Assembly: GCF_003952465.1 (NCBI RefSeq) | Contig: NZ_CP034448.1 | Coordinates: 1,116,001-1,180,000, forward strand | From: Mesorhizobium sp. M1B.F.Ca.ET.045.04.1.1 | Lineage (GTDB): Bacteria > Pseudomonadota > Alphaproteobacteria > Rhizobiales > Rhizobiaceae | DNA: 64,000 bases | Reading direction: 5' to 3' | Made by a program: the position numbers and the translations under genes | Shown here: positions 19,421 through 28,475 of the stretch, in pieces | Numbering within the stretch: position 1 is the first letter of the stretch | How the letters are laid out: every line of letters begins with the position of its first letter | The notes under the pieces: model-generated | The model's input: the letters and a program-made list of their open reading frames with translations, nothing else | Told to the model about the DNA's origin: nothing | Database searches by the model: none

Positions 19421-20893
19421 ATGGTCAAGACGCCGAAGACGCGACATTCGAACGTCCGCCGCGAGCCGGTGACGATCGAGCTCGACCCCGGCGCCGTCTC
19501 GCGAATCGCCGAAGAGGATGCCGCCAAGACCGAGACCGATACGGAACCAACCGACGAGGCGAAGGCGGAGGAAGCCGCCGCCGCTTCGCAACCGGAAGTT
19601 CCGGAAGAGCCGATCCATGCCGAGCAGGCCGACATCGAGCCGTGGGAACACGCCGACGCGGCCCAGGCTGGGGCTGATGGATCCGAGGCCAGGAGCAACG
19701 AAGAGGCGGAGGCGCCCTATCCCGGAGGTTCGCAGGCTTCGAAGAGCGAGCCAAAGGGCTTCGGCTACGATTTCGAGGACGCGTCGGCGACCGGTTCCAG
19801 TTCCGCCGCCTCGGCGCCGAAGCCGAGCGAGAGCCGGGGCGACGATCGTGCGACGTCGCCATCCGGACGCGCCGGCGTGCGCACCATCGCAGCCGGTGTC
19901 ATCGGCGGCGTGATCGCGCTGGCCGGCGCCGGCCTTCTGCAGGTGGTTGGCCTGCTCGGCTCTCCGGCCTCCAGCGGAGCGCATCTCGACGGCGTCACTG
20001 GCGAGATCGCCTCGCTGAAGAGCGAGATCGCGGCGCTGAAGGAGACGGACGCTGCCGGCGCCTCCGCCAAGGTCGATGGCCTGTCCTCGGCGCTCGACCA
20101 GGTGAAGTCGGATATCGCGGCGCTGAAGTCGTCGGCCGGGCAAAGCGGCGATGGCGCCGCGCTCAAGGCGCTCAACGACAAGGTCGGCCAGATCGAGACG
20201 GCGGTCGCCGACCTGCAGAAGGCCGGCAGCGCCGCGCCGGTCGATCTCGGCCCGCTCAACGAGAAGCTCGCCGGGCTCGACGCGCTGGTGAAATCGGTCG
20301 GCGACGCGGCAAAGGCGCAGGACGGCCGGGTCGCGGCGCTGGAACAGTCGGTGTCGCAGCTCTCCGGCAAGGTCGAGGCGCAGGCCTCGCAGCCGAAGAT
20401 CGCGCTCGCCATTGCCGCCTCGGCGCTGAAGGCTGCGCTCGACCGCGGCGCGCCCTTCGCGACCGAGCTCGACACTTTCGCGGCGATCGCGCCGGACGCG
20501 CCGGAGATCGCGGTGCTGCGGTCCTATGCGGAGAAGGGCGTGCCGACGCGCGCCACGATCGCCTCGGAGGCCGACGCCGCCGCCAACGCCATGGTCGAGG
20601 CGGCGACGCCGGTCGACCGGAATGCCGGCTTCTTCCAGAGCCTGGTGTCGAGCGCCGAATCGCTGGTCAGGGTACGGCCGGTGGGCGCCGTCGAAGGCAA
20701 GGGCGCGCCGGAAACCGTCGCGCGCATCGAGGTGGCGGTCAACCAGGGCGACTACGCCAAGGCGCTCGGCGAATACGACACGCTGCCCGATGCGGCGAAG
20801 GCGGCCGCCGCCGATTTTGCCGGCAAACTGAAGGCGCGGCTCGAGGTCGAAAAGCAGATAGAAGCGCTGATTGCCGGCGCGACGAAGGCGTGA
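19421..20893 (+). CDS. Mic60/mitofilin-like membrane protein (COG4223 type)
   Basis: About 490 residues from ATG 19421. Acidic, Pro/Glu/Ala-rich cytosolic N-terminus (residues about 20-145), one membrane helix (TIAAGVIGGVIALAGAGLLQ, about 150-172), a long coiled coil (about 185-330, heptad-rich with IASLKSEIAALKE repeats) and a C-terminal helical mitofilin-type domain. This architecture and the place between hemD and hemY are those of the alphaproteobacterial Mic60 homologue, relative of the mitochondrial crista-junction protein that shapes internal membranes and contacts the outer membrane. Confidence 0.82.
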   Translation: MVKTPKTRHSNVRREPVTIELDPGAVSRIAEEDAAKTETDTEPTDEAKAEEAAAASQPEVPEEPIHAEQADIEPWEHADAAQAGADGSEARSNEEAEAPYPGGSQASKSEPKGFGYDFEDASATGSSSAASAPKPSESRGDDRATSPSGRAGVRTIAAGVIGGVIALAGAGLLQVVGLLGSPASSGAHLDGVTGEIASLKSEIAALKETDAAGASAKVDGLSSALDQVKSDIAALKSSAGQSGDGAALKALNDKVGQIETAVADLQKAGSAAPVDLGPLNEKLAGLDALVKSVGDAAKAQDGRVAALEQSVSQLSGKVEAQASQPKIALAIAASALKAALDRGAPFATELDTFAAIAPDAPEIAVLRSYAEKGVPTRATIASEADAAANAMVEAATPVDRNAGFFQSLVSSAESLVRVRPVGAVEGKGAPETVARIEVAVNQGDYAKALGEYDTLPDAAKAAAADFAGKLKARLEVEKQIEALIAGATKA

Positions 20894-20903
20894 GGACCAT
20901 TCG

Positions 20904-22472
20904 ATGATCCGCATCCTCGCCTTCCTCGCCGTCGTCTTCGCGCTGGGGCTCGGCTTCGCTTGGCTGGCCGACCGTCCGGGCGAGATGATCGTCACCTTCA
21001 ACGGCTACCAGTACCAGGTCACGCTGATGGTGGCGGCGGTGGCTATCGTCGCCGTGGTCGCCGCGGTGATGATCGTCTGGTGGCTGATCAAGTCGCTGTG
21101 GAACAGCCCCTATACGATCTCGCGCTATTTCAGGGTGCGTCGCCGCGATCGCGGCTACCAGGCGCTGTCGACCGGCATGATAGCGGCGGGCGCCGGCGAC
21201 GGCGCGCTGGCGCGCAAGAAGACCAAGGAAGCGGCCAAGCTGATCCGCTCCGACCAGGAGCCGCTGATCAACCTGCTCGACGCGCAGGCCTCGCTGCTCG
21301 AAGGCGACCATGAGGGCGCGCGGGAAAAGTTCGAGCGTATGATCGACGACCCGGAAATGCGCTTGCTTGGCCTGCGCGGGCTCTATCTCGAAGCCGAGCG
21401 TCTGGGCGACCGCAACGCCGCGCGCCACTATGCCGGCCGCGCCGCGGCGGTGGCGCCGCAGCTTGCCTGGGCGGCGGAATCGACGCTGGAAGAACTGACC
21501 GAACGTGGCGACTGGGACGGCGCGCTGAAGCTGGTCGAGGCGCAGAAGTCCACCCGGCAGATCGAGCGCGACGCCGCCAACCGGCGCCGCGCCGTGCTGC
21601 TCACGGCCAAGGCGCAGGCGCTGGTCGACAGCGATCCGAATGCCGCCCGCACCGCGGCGCTCGAAGCCAACAAGCTGGCGCCGGATTTCGCGCCGGCGGC
21701 AGTCGTCGCGGCCAATATGCTGTTCAAGCAAAACGACGTGCGCAAGGGTTCCAGGGTCCTGGAGACGGCCTGGCGGGCGGAGCCGCATCCGGACATCGCC
21801 GAGCTCTACACCCATGCAAGGCCGGGCGATGCCGTGCTCGACCGCCTCAACCGGGCAAAGAAGCTGCAGGAAATGAAGAAGAACCACGCCGAATCGTCGA
21901 TGGCCGTGGCGCGCGCCGCGCTCGACGCGCAGGATTTCGCCACCGCCAGGCGCGAGGCGGAAGCCGCGATCCGCATGGACCGCCGCGAGGGCGCCTATCT
22001 GCTTCTGGCCGACATCGAGGAGGCCGAAACCGGCGATCAGGGCAAGGTGCGGCAGCTGCTGTCGAAGGCGGTTCGGGCACCGCGCGATCCGGCCTGGGTC
22101 GCCGACGGCGTCGTCTCCGATCGCTGGGCGCCGGTGTCGCCGGTCACCGGCAAGTTGGACGCCTTCACCTGGCGCGCGCCGATGGAGCGGCTTGGCCAGT
22201 TGATCGAGAGCGAGACGGACGTCGCGCTGCCGGCAATTTCTGCCGCGCCGCCGGCCGTGCCGGCCGAGAAAGCAATCGACATTGTCCCCGATGCACCGGC
22301 CACGAAGCCGGCCGCTGAAACGTCGAACGGCATAGAGGAGGAAATCGCGGCCGCCTTGGGCGATGGCGCGGCCGCCGAGCAGGCTTCGGAGCCGCCGCCC
22401 TTGCCGGATGATCCCGGCGTCGCGCCGGAAGACCAGGCGGAAAAATCGCCGCGCCGGTTTCGTTTGTTTTGA
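20904..22472 (+). CDS. hemY: HemY-type haem biosynthesis-associated TPR membrane protein
   Basis: About 522 residues from ATG 20904. Two N-terminal membrane helices (residues 1-25 and about 42-66), the HemY_N region ending WNSPYTISRYFRVRRRDRGYQAL, then TPR-like helical repeats through residue about 400 and an acidic Pro/Ala-rich tail. HemY (proteobacterial type, not the protoporphyrinogen oxidase) is thought to scaffold late haem synthesis. It lies ten bases after the Mic60-like gene in the hem operon. Confidence 0.9.
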   Translation: MIRILAFLAVVFALGLGFAWLADRPGEMIVTFNGYQYQVTLMVAAVAIVAVVAAVMIVWWLIKSLWNSPYTISRYFRVRRRDRGYQALSTGMIAAGAGDGALARKKTKEAAKLIRSDQEPLINLLDAQASLLEGDHEGAREKFERMIDDPEMRLLGLRGLYLEAERLGDRNAARHYAGRAAAVAPQLAWAAESTLEELTERGDWDGALKLVEAQKSTRQIERDAANRRRAVLLTAKAQALVDSDPNAARTAALEANKLAPDFAPAAVVAANMLFKQNDVRKGSRVLETAWRAEPHPDIAELYTHARPGDAVLDRLNRAKKLQEMKKNHAESSMAVARAALDAQDFATARREAEAAIRMDRREGAYLLLADIEEAETGDQGKVRQLLSKAVRAPRDPAWVADGVVSDRWAPVSPVTGKLDAFTWRAPMERLGQLIESETDVALPAISAAPPAVPAEKAIDIVPDAPATKPAAETSNGIEEEIAAALGDGAAAEQASEPPPLPDDPGVAPEDQAEKSPRRFRLF

Positions 22473-22505
22473 GGTCCGGCTTTGGCGGACAGGGAAAAGG
22501 TATCG

Positions 22506-22982
22506 ATGTTCGAACGCGTGTTGTCCTTCCTGAGGGATTTGCCGGCGGGTGGGGCCAAGCCGAGCGCGGACGATCCGCGCGTCGCAGCCTCGGCGCTGCT
22601 CTATCATGTGATGAATGCCGACGGCGTGCGCCAGGATGTCGAGTGGGAGCGCTTCAAGGAGATCCTGGCCGAGACCTATTCGATCAGCGGCGACGAGCTC
22701 GACGCGCTGGCGGCCGCCGGTGAGCGCGCCGACAATGAGGCGATCGACCTCTACGCCTTCACCAGCGTGCTCAAGCGCAATCTCGATGCCGAGGCGCGCA
22801 AGGCCTTCATCGGCCTGATGTGGGAGATCGTCTACGCCGACGGCGAATTGCACGAGCTCGAGGACAACACGGTCTGGCGCGTCGCCGAACTGATCGGCGT
22901 CGAGCGCCAGGACCGGATCGAAGCGCGCCGCAAGGCGGCGGCCGAAGCGCCGGACGCGCGCGGAACATCGAGCGACGAATAG
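22506..22982 (+). CDS. TerB-family protein
   Basis: About 158 residues from ATG 22506 with AAAAGG just upstream (a TTG at 22482 in the same frame would add eight residues). The whole protein is a helical TerB-like domain: AASALLYHVMNADGVRQDVEW near the start and FIGLMWEIVYADGELHELED later, each with the paired acidic metal-site pattern. It resembles the COG4103 group. Its role is unknown, and tellurite resistance should not be assumed from the family name. It is the last or next-to-last gene of the hem run. Confidence 0.88.
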   Translation: MFERVLSFLRDLPAGGAKPSADDPRVAASALLYHVMNADGVRQDVEWERFKEILAETYSISGDELDALAAAGERADNEAIDLYAFTSVLKRNLDAEARKAFIGLMWEIVYADGELHELEDNTVWRVAELIGVERQDRIEARRKAAAEAPDARGTSSDE

Positions 22983-22996
22983 GACCTCGCCTGCCC

Positions 22997-23713
22997 ATGC
23001 CACCCAGACCGAGGCCGAGACCAAAAATCCTGATCGTGCTGCATCAGGAGACGTCGAGCCCCGGCCGCGTCGGCCATATGCTTCTGGAGGAAGGTTTCGA
23101 CCTCGACATCCGCCGGCCGCCGCTTGGCGAGGAGCTGCCCTCAACGCTGGACGGCCACGCCGGCGCGGTCATCTTCGGCGGGCCGATGAGCGCCAATGAT
23201 GGGGACGAGTTCGTCCGCCGCGAGACCGACTGGCTGGAGATCCCGCTCAGGGAAAACCGGCCGTTTCTCGGCATCTGCCTCGGCGCGCAGATGCTTGCCA
23301 ACCATCTCGGCGGCAAGGTCGAAGGCCATGGCGAAGGGCTGGTCGAGATCGGCTGGTATCCGCTGAAGGCGACGGAAGCCGGCAAGAAACTGCTGCACTG
23401 GCCGGAGATGGTCTACCAGTTCCACCGCGAGGGCTTTTCGCTGCCGAAGGACGCGACGCTGCTCGCGACCGCCGAAACCTATCCCAACCAGGCTTTCCGT
23501 TATGGCGACAATGCCTGGGGCATCCAGTTCCACGGCGAGCTGACCAGGGTGATGATGCAGCGCTGGGTGGTGCGCGGCGCGCACCGCTTCGAATTGCCCG
23601 GCGCGCAGCCCGGCCGCGATCATCTCGGCGGCAGGCTGATCTGGGACATGCACCTGAAACGCTGGCTTGGCGAGTTTTTGGGGATGATATTTGGTAAGCC
23701 GGCGGTGGGGTAG
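22997..23713 (+). CDS. class I glutamine amidotransferase-like protein (GATase1)
   Basis: About 238 residues. Nucleophile Cys in LGICLGAQMLANHLGG (near residue 91), then VYQFHREGFSLP and the catalytic His in WGIQFHGELTRV. The stand-alone domain resembles GMP-synthase-like amidotransferases, often of unknown acceptor. Start ATG 22997 is 14 bases after the TerB stop. Oddity: the last 60 codons (from GELTRV on) are repeated as a broken copy at 26346-26522, and the last 18 codons again at 28618-28672. Confidence 0.92.
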   Translation: MPPRPRPRPKILIVLHQETSSPGRVGHMLLEEGFDLDIRRPPLGEELPSTLDGHAGAVIFGGPMSANDGDEFVRRETDWLEIPLRENRPFLGICLGAQMLANHLGGKVEGHGEGLVEIGWYPLKATEAGKKLLHWPEMVYQFHREGFSLPKDATLLATAETYPNQAFRYGDNAWGIQFHGELTRVMMQRWVVRGAHRFELPGAQPGRDHLGGRLIWDMHLKRWLGEFLGMIFGKPAVG

Positions 23714-24135
23714 GGCAATCCGGTTGGCGGGAACGGCTGAGCTTGATTCCGAAGATGGCTTACGTCTGCCAAGGCGTGGACGACTGCTTTGCGCCGCATC
23801 TCGGCCGTAGAGGTCGGCTTCGCAGCTTCCTGAAAGCGGACCTTGCCGGCGATTAGGCTGGAGGTCGTGGTCGCGCCAAAAACGGACGATCAGCCATTGC
23901 CTATGTCCTACGGATCGCCGACAGGGCTTGAGATCGAGCAGGTGCTTTGCCACAGGCGCCCCCAGTGCTGGCCCACGCGACGAGTTGGGATCAGTGACCC
24001 CACCCCTGATATGACGCGGGATCGCTTGTACGGCGCCCTACGGCGATTTGTGCCGGGCCGACGCCACCCACATTGCGGTCTTTGCGATCTCGGTGCGTTC
24101 CCAACTCGCGATCAGTATGCGCCAACCTGGCAGAG
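23714..24135. other. gene-free stretch with traces of the duplicated flank
   Basis: No convincing gene in either strand. The part just after the amidotransferase (GGCTGAGCTTGATTCCGAAG near 23737, and GGAGGTCGTGGTCGCGCCA near 23860) can be aligned loosely with the sequence after the second tail copy (about 26550-26595), with about 85 extra bases here. So it belongs to the duplicated block. The rest shows nothing I recognise. Confidence 0.55.
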
Positions 24136-25887
24136 CTATTCCGGCAGCCCAGCCTTTCGCAAACCTTCTGAAAGCAGAGCCATATCGGCCGCACGCCTGA
24201 TTGAAACGACGTCGGCGAGATTGGAAATTCGTTGGCTAGGATCGAGGGCAAGAATTCGGCTCACCACCTTTTGCGCATCCTCGGTTCGGCCAGCGTGAGC
24301 ATAGCTTGCAGCCGCAAAGCGCAACGACGGCAAAAAGTCCGGCTTTTCCCGCAACGACCTTTCCGCCCAAGATGATGCCTCCTCAAATCGACCAGCTAAG
24401 AGATGAGCCACTACAACCGCATTCAGCATATCGAACATGAACGGGTCGACTGGGCTCATGCGTATCGCAGTGGCCAGGTGCTGGAGGGCGGTTTCCGTAT
24501 CGCCGAGGTCGGCTCTGACCCAGCCGCTGAATAGCCACGCAGTAGCCAGGTTCGGATTGAGCGCAAGCGCGCGATCAATGAACGCTGCCCCGCTATTGTA
24601 GTTGCCCACGACAAACGCGAGCGCTTCCCCGCCGAGTGAGAGCGCAACCGCGTCATCCCTGCCCAAATCCACTGCCTTCAGAGCCAGGCGTTCTGTCTCG
24701 ACGGTTTCCTGCTCACGATCGGCCATCCAGCCGTTCGCCTTGCGCATGACGGCACACAACGCGGCCATGCCGTATGCCGAGGCGAATTCAGGGTCGAGTT
24801 CGATGGCCTTGTAAAACAACTGAAGGGCGTTTGCGTTGGATTCCCTGGTCAACTGATGAAGACTTGCTATCCCGCGCAGATAGTAGTCGTAAGCGTCAAG
24901 GTGCTCGGTCGGCTTGCGCTTGGCCCGCTCGATCTCTGCCTGTTCCAGCTTCGGACCGATCGCGCCGACGACGCTCCGGGTCACTTCCTCCTGCAGGTCA
25001 AAAACGTCCTCCAGCCCGCCGTCGAAACGGTCGGCCCATAGATGTGCGCCCGTTGCCGCGTCGATGAGCTGCCCGGTGATGCGCACCCTGCTCGCCGCCT
25101 TGCGCACGCTCCCTTCAAGCACATAGCGCACACCAAGCTCGCGCCCGACCTGCTTAATGTCCACTGCCCGGCCCTTGTATGTAAAGCTAGAGTTGCGCGC
25201 GATGACGAACAGCCAGCGCGTCCGGGACAGCGCGGTGATGATCTCCTCCACCATGCCGTCAGCGAAGTAGCCCTGCTCGGGGTCGCCACTTATGTTGTCG
25301 AATGGCAAGACCGCGATGGACGGTTTTTCGGGAAGCGTCAGCCTCTCCCTTGTCGAGAATACCGAAGTTGGTTTTGCTCGACTGACCTGATAGGCGCGTA
25401 CCGCCTCCACGATGTTGTGGACCTGATGGCTACCGAGGTCGGTGTAAGCATAGTCTAGTTTGCCCTTGACCTGCTCGTAGACGTTGCTCGCGACGCAGAC
25501 GCCGCCAGGTTCTGCAAGCTTCTCGAGCCGCGCGGCGATGTTCACACCATCACCGTAGATCGTGTCGTCCTCTGCAATCACGTCGCCCAAATTCACGCCC
25601 ATGCGGAAAGTCATGCGCTTGTCTTCGGGCAAACTTGCATTGTGAGCGGCCAATCCCTCCTGGGCTTCGACCGCGCACTGTACCGCGTCGACCGCGCTGG
25701 CAAATTCGACAAGCAGACTGTCGCCGGCGGAACCAACGATGCGTCCATGGGCCTCCGCGATCCTAGGCTCGATCACCTCGGCGCGAAGGTGCTTCAACTG
25801 CGTGAGCGTGCCAACCTCGTCGGCTCCCATGAGGCGGCTGTAGCCGACGACGTCGGCAGCAAGGATTGCGGTGAGGCGTCGCTCCAT
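24136..25887 (-). CDS. class III adenylate/guanylate cyclase with TolB-like and TPR regions (copy A)
   Basis: A 583-residue soluble protein: cyclase homology domain (residues about 1-170: LAADVVGYSRLMG with first metal Asp, SAGDSLLVEF with second metal Asp, YGDGVNIAARLE with the Asn/Arg pair), a TolB-like/FlgO-type middle (about 185-310: IAVLPFDNISGDPEQGYFAD, LEGSVRKAASRVRITGQL), then TPR repeats (about 330-570). It probably makes cAMP and couples to a TPR scaffold. Oddity: the adenine-selecting Lys seen in copy B (FKTTGDG) is Gly here (VGSAGDS), so substrate or activity may differ. It is flanked by broken tails of neighbouring genes. Confidence 0.9.
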   Translation of the reverse strand: MERRLTAILAADVVGYSRLMGADEVGTLTQLKHLRAEVIEPRIAEAHGRIVGSAGDSLLVEFASAVDAVQCAVEAQEGLAAHNASLPEDKRMTFRMGVNLGDVIAEDDTIYGDGVNIAARLEKLAEPGGVCVASNVYEQVKGKLDYAYTDLGSHQVHNIVEAVRAYQVSRAKPTSVFSTRERLTLPEKPSIAVLPFDNISGDPEQGYFADGMVEEIITALSRTRWLFVIARNSSFTYKGRAVDIKQVGRELGVRYVLEGSVRKAASRVRITGQLIDAATGAHLWADRFDGGLEDVFDLQEEVTRSVVGAIGPKLEQAEIERAKRKPTEHLDAYDYYLRGIASLHQLTRESNANALQLFYKAIELDPEFASAYGMAALCAVMRKANGWMADREQETVETERLALKAVDLGRDDAVALSLGGEALAFVVGNYNSGAAFIDRALALNPNLATAWLFSGWVRADLGDTETALQHLATAIRMSPVDPFMFDMLNAVVVAHLLAGRFEEASSWAERSLREKPDFLPSLRFAAASYAHAGRTEDAQKVVSRILALDPSQRISNLADVVSIRRAADMALLSEGLRKAGLPE

Positions 25888-26219
25888 ACTTGTGTCCTGC
25901 CTCTTCCGTAGGTCGAAGCTCCGGGCGGCGAGCGTATTCTAGTCCTACCTCGAATGCGAGCGTGCAGTGCCGGCGCCGACAGCGATCAACTCACCACGTC
26001 CCTTGGGCCATTCCTCACACGGCGTCGTTTATGGTCCGATCGCGGGTGCTGCCGACGGGCTACTTTGGGTCAGGTCACGACTATGTCCCCGTTCAACCGA
26101 ACGTCCGCTTTTGAACAACCGCAGCCTGAACCTGCCAGTCCGCTGTCGGCCCCATCTAAGCCGTCGCCGGCGCGAGCTGATCGGCCAGCGCGTCGCCTCC
26201 AGCGGCTTATATCCAGCGC
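25888..26219. other. gene-free stretch upstream of cyclase A
   Basis: Contains the upstream region of cyclase A and, from about 26185, sequence alignable with the region just 3' of the MFS transporter (AGCGGCTTATATCCAG here, AGCGGCCTGATCCAG near 29168). No gene or known element recognised. Confidence 0.45.
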
Positions 26220-26345
26220 CCAATTGCCGCTGTAGAGGTGCCGCGCTTGCCGCAGCGCCGGGAACAGATAGGCCCACACGGCGACAGCGCCGATGCCGCC
26301 GATCATCATGGCCGGAACCGTGCCGATTGGTGCCGCCATCGTGCC
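26220..26345 (-). pseudogene. 3' fragment of the MFS transporter gene
   Basis: On the reverse strand this encodes APIGTVPAMMIGGIGAV and then WAYLFPALRQARHLYSGN, which match the last about 40 residues of the intact transporter at 29189-30427 (IGTVPAVVIGGIGAIA, WAYLFPALRQVRHLNSRN). Two codons are missing inside and the stop codon has become Trp. It joins abruptly, head-on, to the amidotransferase tail at about 26346, which is the novel junction of a tandem duplication. Confidence 0.85.
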
Positions 26346-26522
26346 GAGCTGACCAGGGTGATGATGCAGCGCTGGGTTGTGCGCGGCGCGCACCGCTTCG
26401 AATTGCCCGGCGCGCAACCCGGCCGCGATCATCTCGGCGGCAGGCTGATCTGGGACATGCACCTCAAGCGCTGGCTGGGTGAGTTCTTGGGGCTGATCTT
26501 CGGCAAGCCGGCTGTGGGATAG
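26346..26522 (+). pseudogene. 3' fragment of the glutamine amidotransferase gene (copy 2)
   Basis: Encodes ELTRVMMQRWVVRGAHRFE through LGLIFGKPAVG and stops at TAG 26520, nearly identical to the last 59 codons of the intact gene (ending 23713) with mainly silent third-base changes. It lacks the nucleophile and start. The silent pattern suggests it was kept in frame for some time or copied not long ago. Confidence 0.88.
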
Positions 26523-26702
26523 AGTAAAAGCCAATTTCTCTGAGTGGCAAAGCTTGAGCCAAAGACGACTTCGCTGGAAGTCGTGGTTGCGCCATGAAAG
26601 GTCATTCGAATGTGAGTCACGGAATCACCGGATTTTGTGCGCATGGCCGCTGAACGTCACCCACGATCGAGCGCCGCCAATGCCGTCGCTGGTAGAGTAT
26701 GT

Positions 26703-28475
26703 TCACTCTGGCAGCCCTGTCTTCCTCAGCGCGCTGGCGAGTTTGTCCATCAGTTCAGGCCGCATTAACTCCATGCGCACGAAGCCGCTGATCGTCCACT
26801 CCGGCGCCACTTCCAGCAGTCGCGTGGCCGCCGCCCGCGCAGCATCAGCTCGACCTAGTTCCGCCTGTACAGCTGCGACCGCTGCATGAAGGACGCTGAA
26901 GCCCGGGTTTGCCTCAAGCGCCAATGCCGCGTAGGTCGCGGCCTCAGTCAGACGCCCTGTGAAAAAACAGGTCCAGGCGAGCGCGAGGTAGGGATGGTAG
27001 TTGAGTGGATCGAACGGGCTCAGTCTTAGAGCCCGTGCAGCGTCGTCGCTCGCCCGCTCGTAGCGCTCGGAGAACATGTGCACAAGCGAACTAAAGCCCA
27101 AGGCAAGCGCGGAATTGGGATTTACTTTGAGTGCTCGGTCGAGCGTCATGACGGCCGCGTCATAGTCATGCGTAATGTTGCCCAGAACGAAGGCACCGAT
27201 GGCGAGTGCCTGCGCATCGTCCACGCCGAGCGTGAGGGCGAGGTGCGCGTGCCTTTGGGCCGCCCCGCGATCATCCGGGCGGAACCCTCCGCGCAGGAAA
27301 CGCTGTTCGAAAACCCAGGCAGCGTAGGCATGTGCCGCGGCATATTCCGGATCGAGCTTCAGCGCCTGACCGAGCAGCGCCAGCGCCTGGTCGTTGTCCG
27401 CGGACGTGTTGGCAAACGCATGCGGCAGGGCGCGAAGATAGAGGTCATAGGCACCCAGGCTTTCCGTCCGCTTGAGACGCGCACGCTGGATCTCTGCGCG
27501 CCGGAGGGAAGGCTCGATGGCACCAACAATACTCCCTGTCAGCTGATCCTGCAGATCGAAAACATCTTCCAGAGGACCCTCGAACTTGTCGGCCCAGACA
27601 TGCGTCCCGGCCGCACCCTCAATCAGCTGCCCGGTGATGCGCAACCGGTTCGCCGACTTCCGCACACTGCCTTCGAGGACGTAACGTACACCGAGATCCT
27701 TCGCCACCTGACGGACATCAACGGCCTTCCCCTTGTACGGGAAGGTCGAATTTCTTGCGATGACGAAGAAGCCCGGGAACTTGGATAAGCCGGTGATAAC
27801 GTCTTCCACCAACCCATCGGCGAAGTAATCCTGCTCGGGATCGCCGCTCAGATTGGTGAAAGGAAGTACGGCGATTGAGGGTCGGTCGGGAAGCGCCAGC
27901 ACTGTTTGTTGTTGGTCAATCACATCGACATTCCTGGGCTCGGTTCGCGTCTCGATGCGATAGACATGGACGGGTCGGGCGATGTTCTTCACGCTGTGTT
28001 CGCCCAGATCGGCAAAACCGATCGGAAGCTTCTCGACGACATGCTCGCGAACGGTGGCGCTGACGCAGATCCGGCCGGGCTCGGCAAGTGTTTGGAGTCG
28101 CGCAGCAACGTTGACGCCATCGCCAAAAATGTCGTCGCCCTCTACGATCACGTCACCCACATTGATGCCGACGCGAAAGCGGATGCGGCGACTTTCATCG
28201 ACGTTCGCATTGCGGCTCTCAATTCCCTGCTGGATTACGATGGCGCAGCGCACCGCGTCGACGATCGACGCGAACTCTATGAGAAGGCCATCGCCCGTCG
28301 TCTTGAAGACGCGACCTTGATGTTGAGCGATCAGCGGATCGATCACTTCCTTGCGGTGGGCCTTCAGTGCTGCGAGCGTGCCTTCCTCGTCGATGCCCAT
28401 TAGACGCGAGTATCCCACCACGTCAGCGGCAAGGATTGCCGCGAGCCGGCGCATCGTGCGGGACTCTTCGTTCAT
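26703..28475 (-). CDS. class III adenylate/guanylate cyclase with TolB-like and TPR regions (copy B)
   Basis: A 590-residue paralogue of copy A with the same layout: cyclase domain (LAADVVGYSRLMG, VFKTTGDGLLIEF, FGDGVNVAARLQ; metal Asps, adenine-selecting Lys and Asn/Arg all present), TolB-like middle (IAVLPFTNLSGDPEQDYFAD, VLEGSVRKSANRLRITGQL) and TPR tail. All key residues for adenylate cyclase activity are visible. GAGGG lies eight bases before ATG 28475. It differs from copy A throughout, so the two are old paralogues or separate arrivals rather than a fresh duplicate. Bracketed by two tail copies of the amidotransferase. Confidence 0.92.
   Translation of the reverse strand: MNEESRTMRRLAAILAADVVGYSRLMGIDEEGTLAALKAHRKEVIDPLIAQHQGRVFKTTGDGLLIEFASIVDAVRCAIVIQQGIESRNANVDESRRIRFRVGINVGDVIVEGDDIFGDGVNVAARLQTLAEPGRICVSATVREHVVEKLPIGFADLGEHSVKNIARPVHVYRIETRTEPRNVDVIDQQQTVLALPDRPSIAVLPFTNLSGDPEQDYFADGLVEDVITGLSKFPGFFVIARNSTFPYKGKAVDVRQVAKDLGVRYVLEGSVRKSANRLRITGQLIEGAAGTHVWADKFEGPLEDVFDLQDQLTGSIVGAIEPSLRRAEIQRARLKRTESLGAYDLYLRALPHAFANTSADNDQALALLGQALKLDPEYAAAHAYAAWVFEQRFLRGGFRPDDRGAAQRHAHLALTLGVDDAQALAIGAFVLGNITHDYDAAVMTLDRALKVNPNSALALGFSSLVHMFSERYERASDDAARALRLSPFDPLNYHPYLALAWTCFFTGRLTEAATYAALALEANPGFSVLHAAVAAVQAELGRADAARAAATRLLEVAPEWTISGFVRMELMRPELMDKLASALRKTGLPE

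Noticed and set aside
20739..23144. 801-codon open frame on the - strand opposite the Mic60-like gene, hemY and the TerB gene
   Set aside because: Same reason: an antisense shadow over conserved genes, rich in Arg and without family motifs.
23141..23953. 270-codon open frame on the - strand over the amidotransferase end and the following gap
   Set aside because: Most of it is antisense to a conserved gene, and its N-terminal part has no recognisable domain; I considered a decayed transposase but saw no support.
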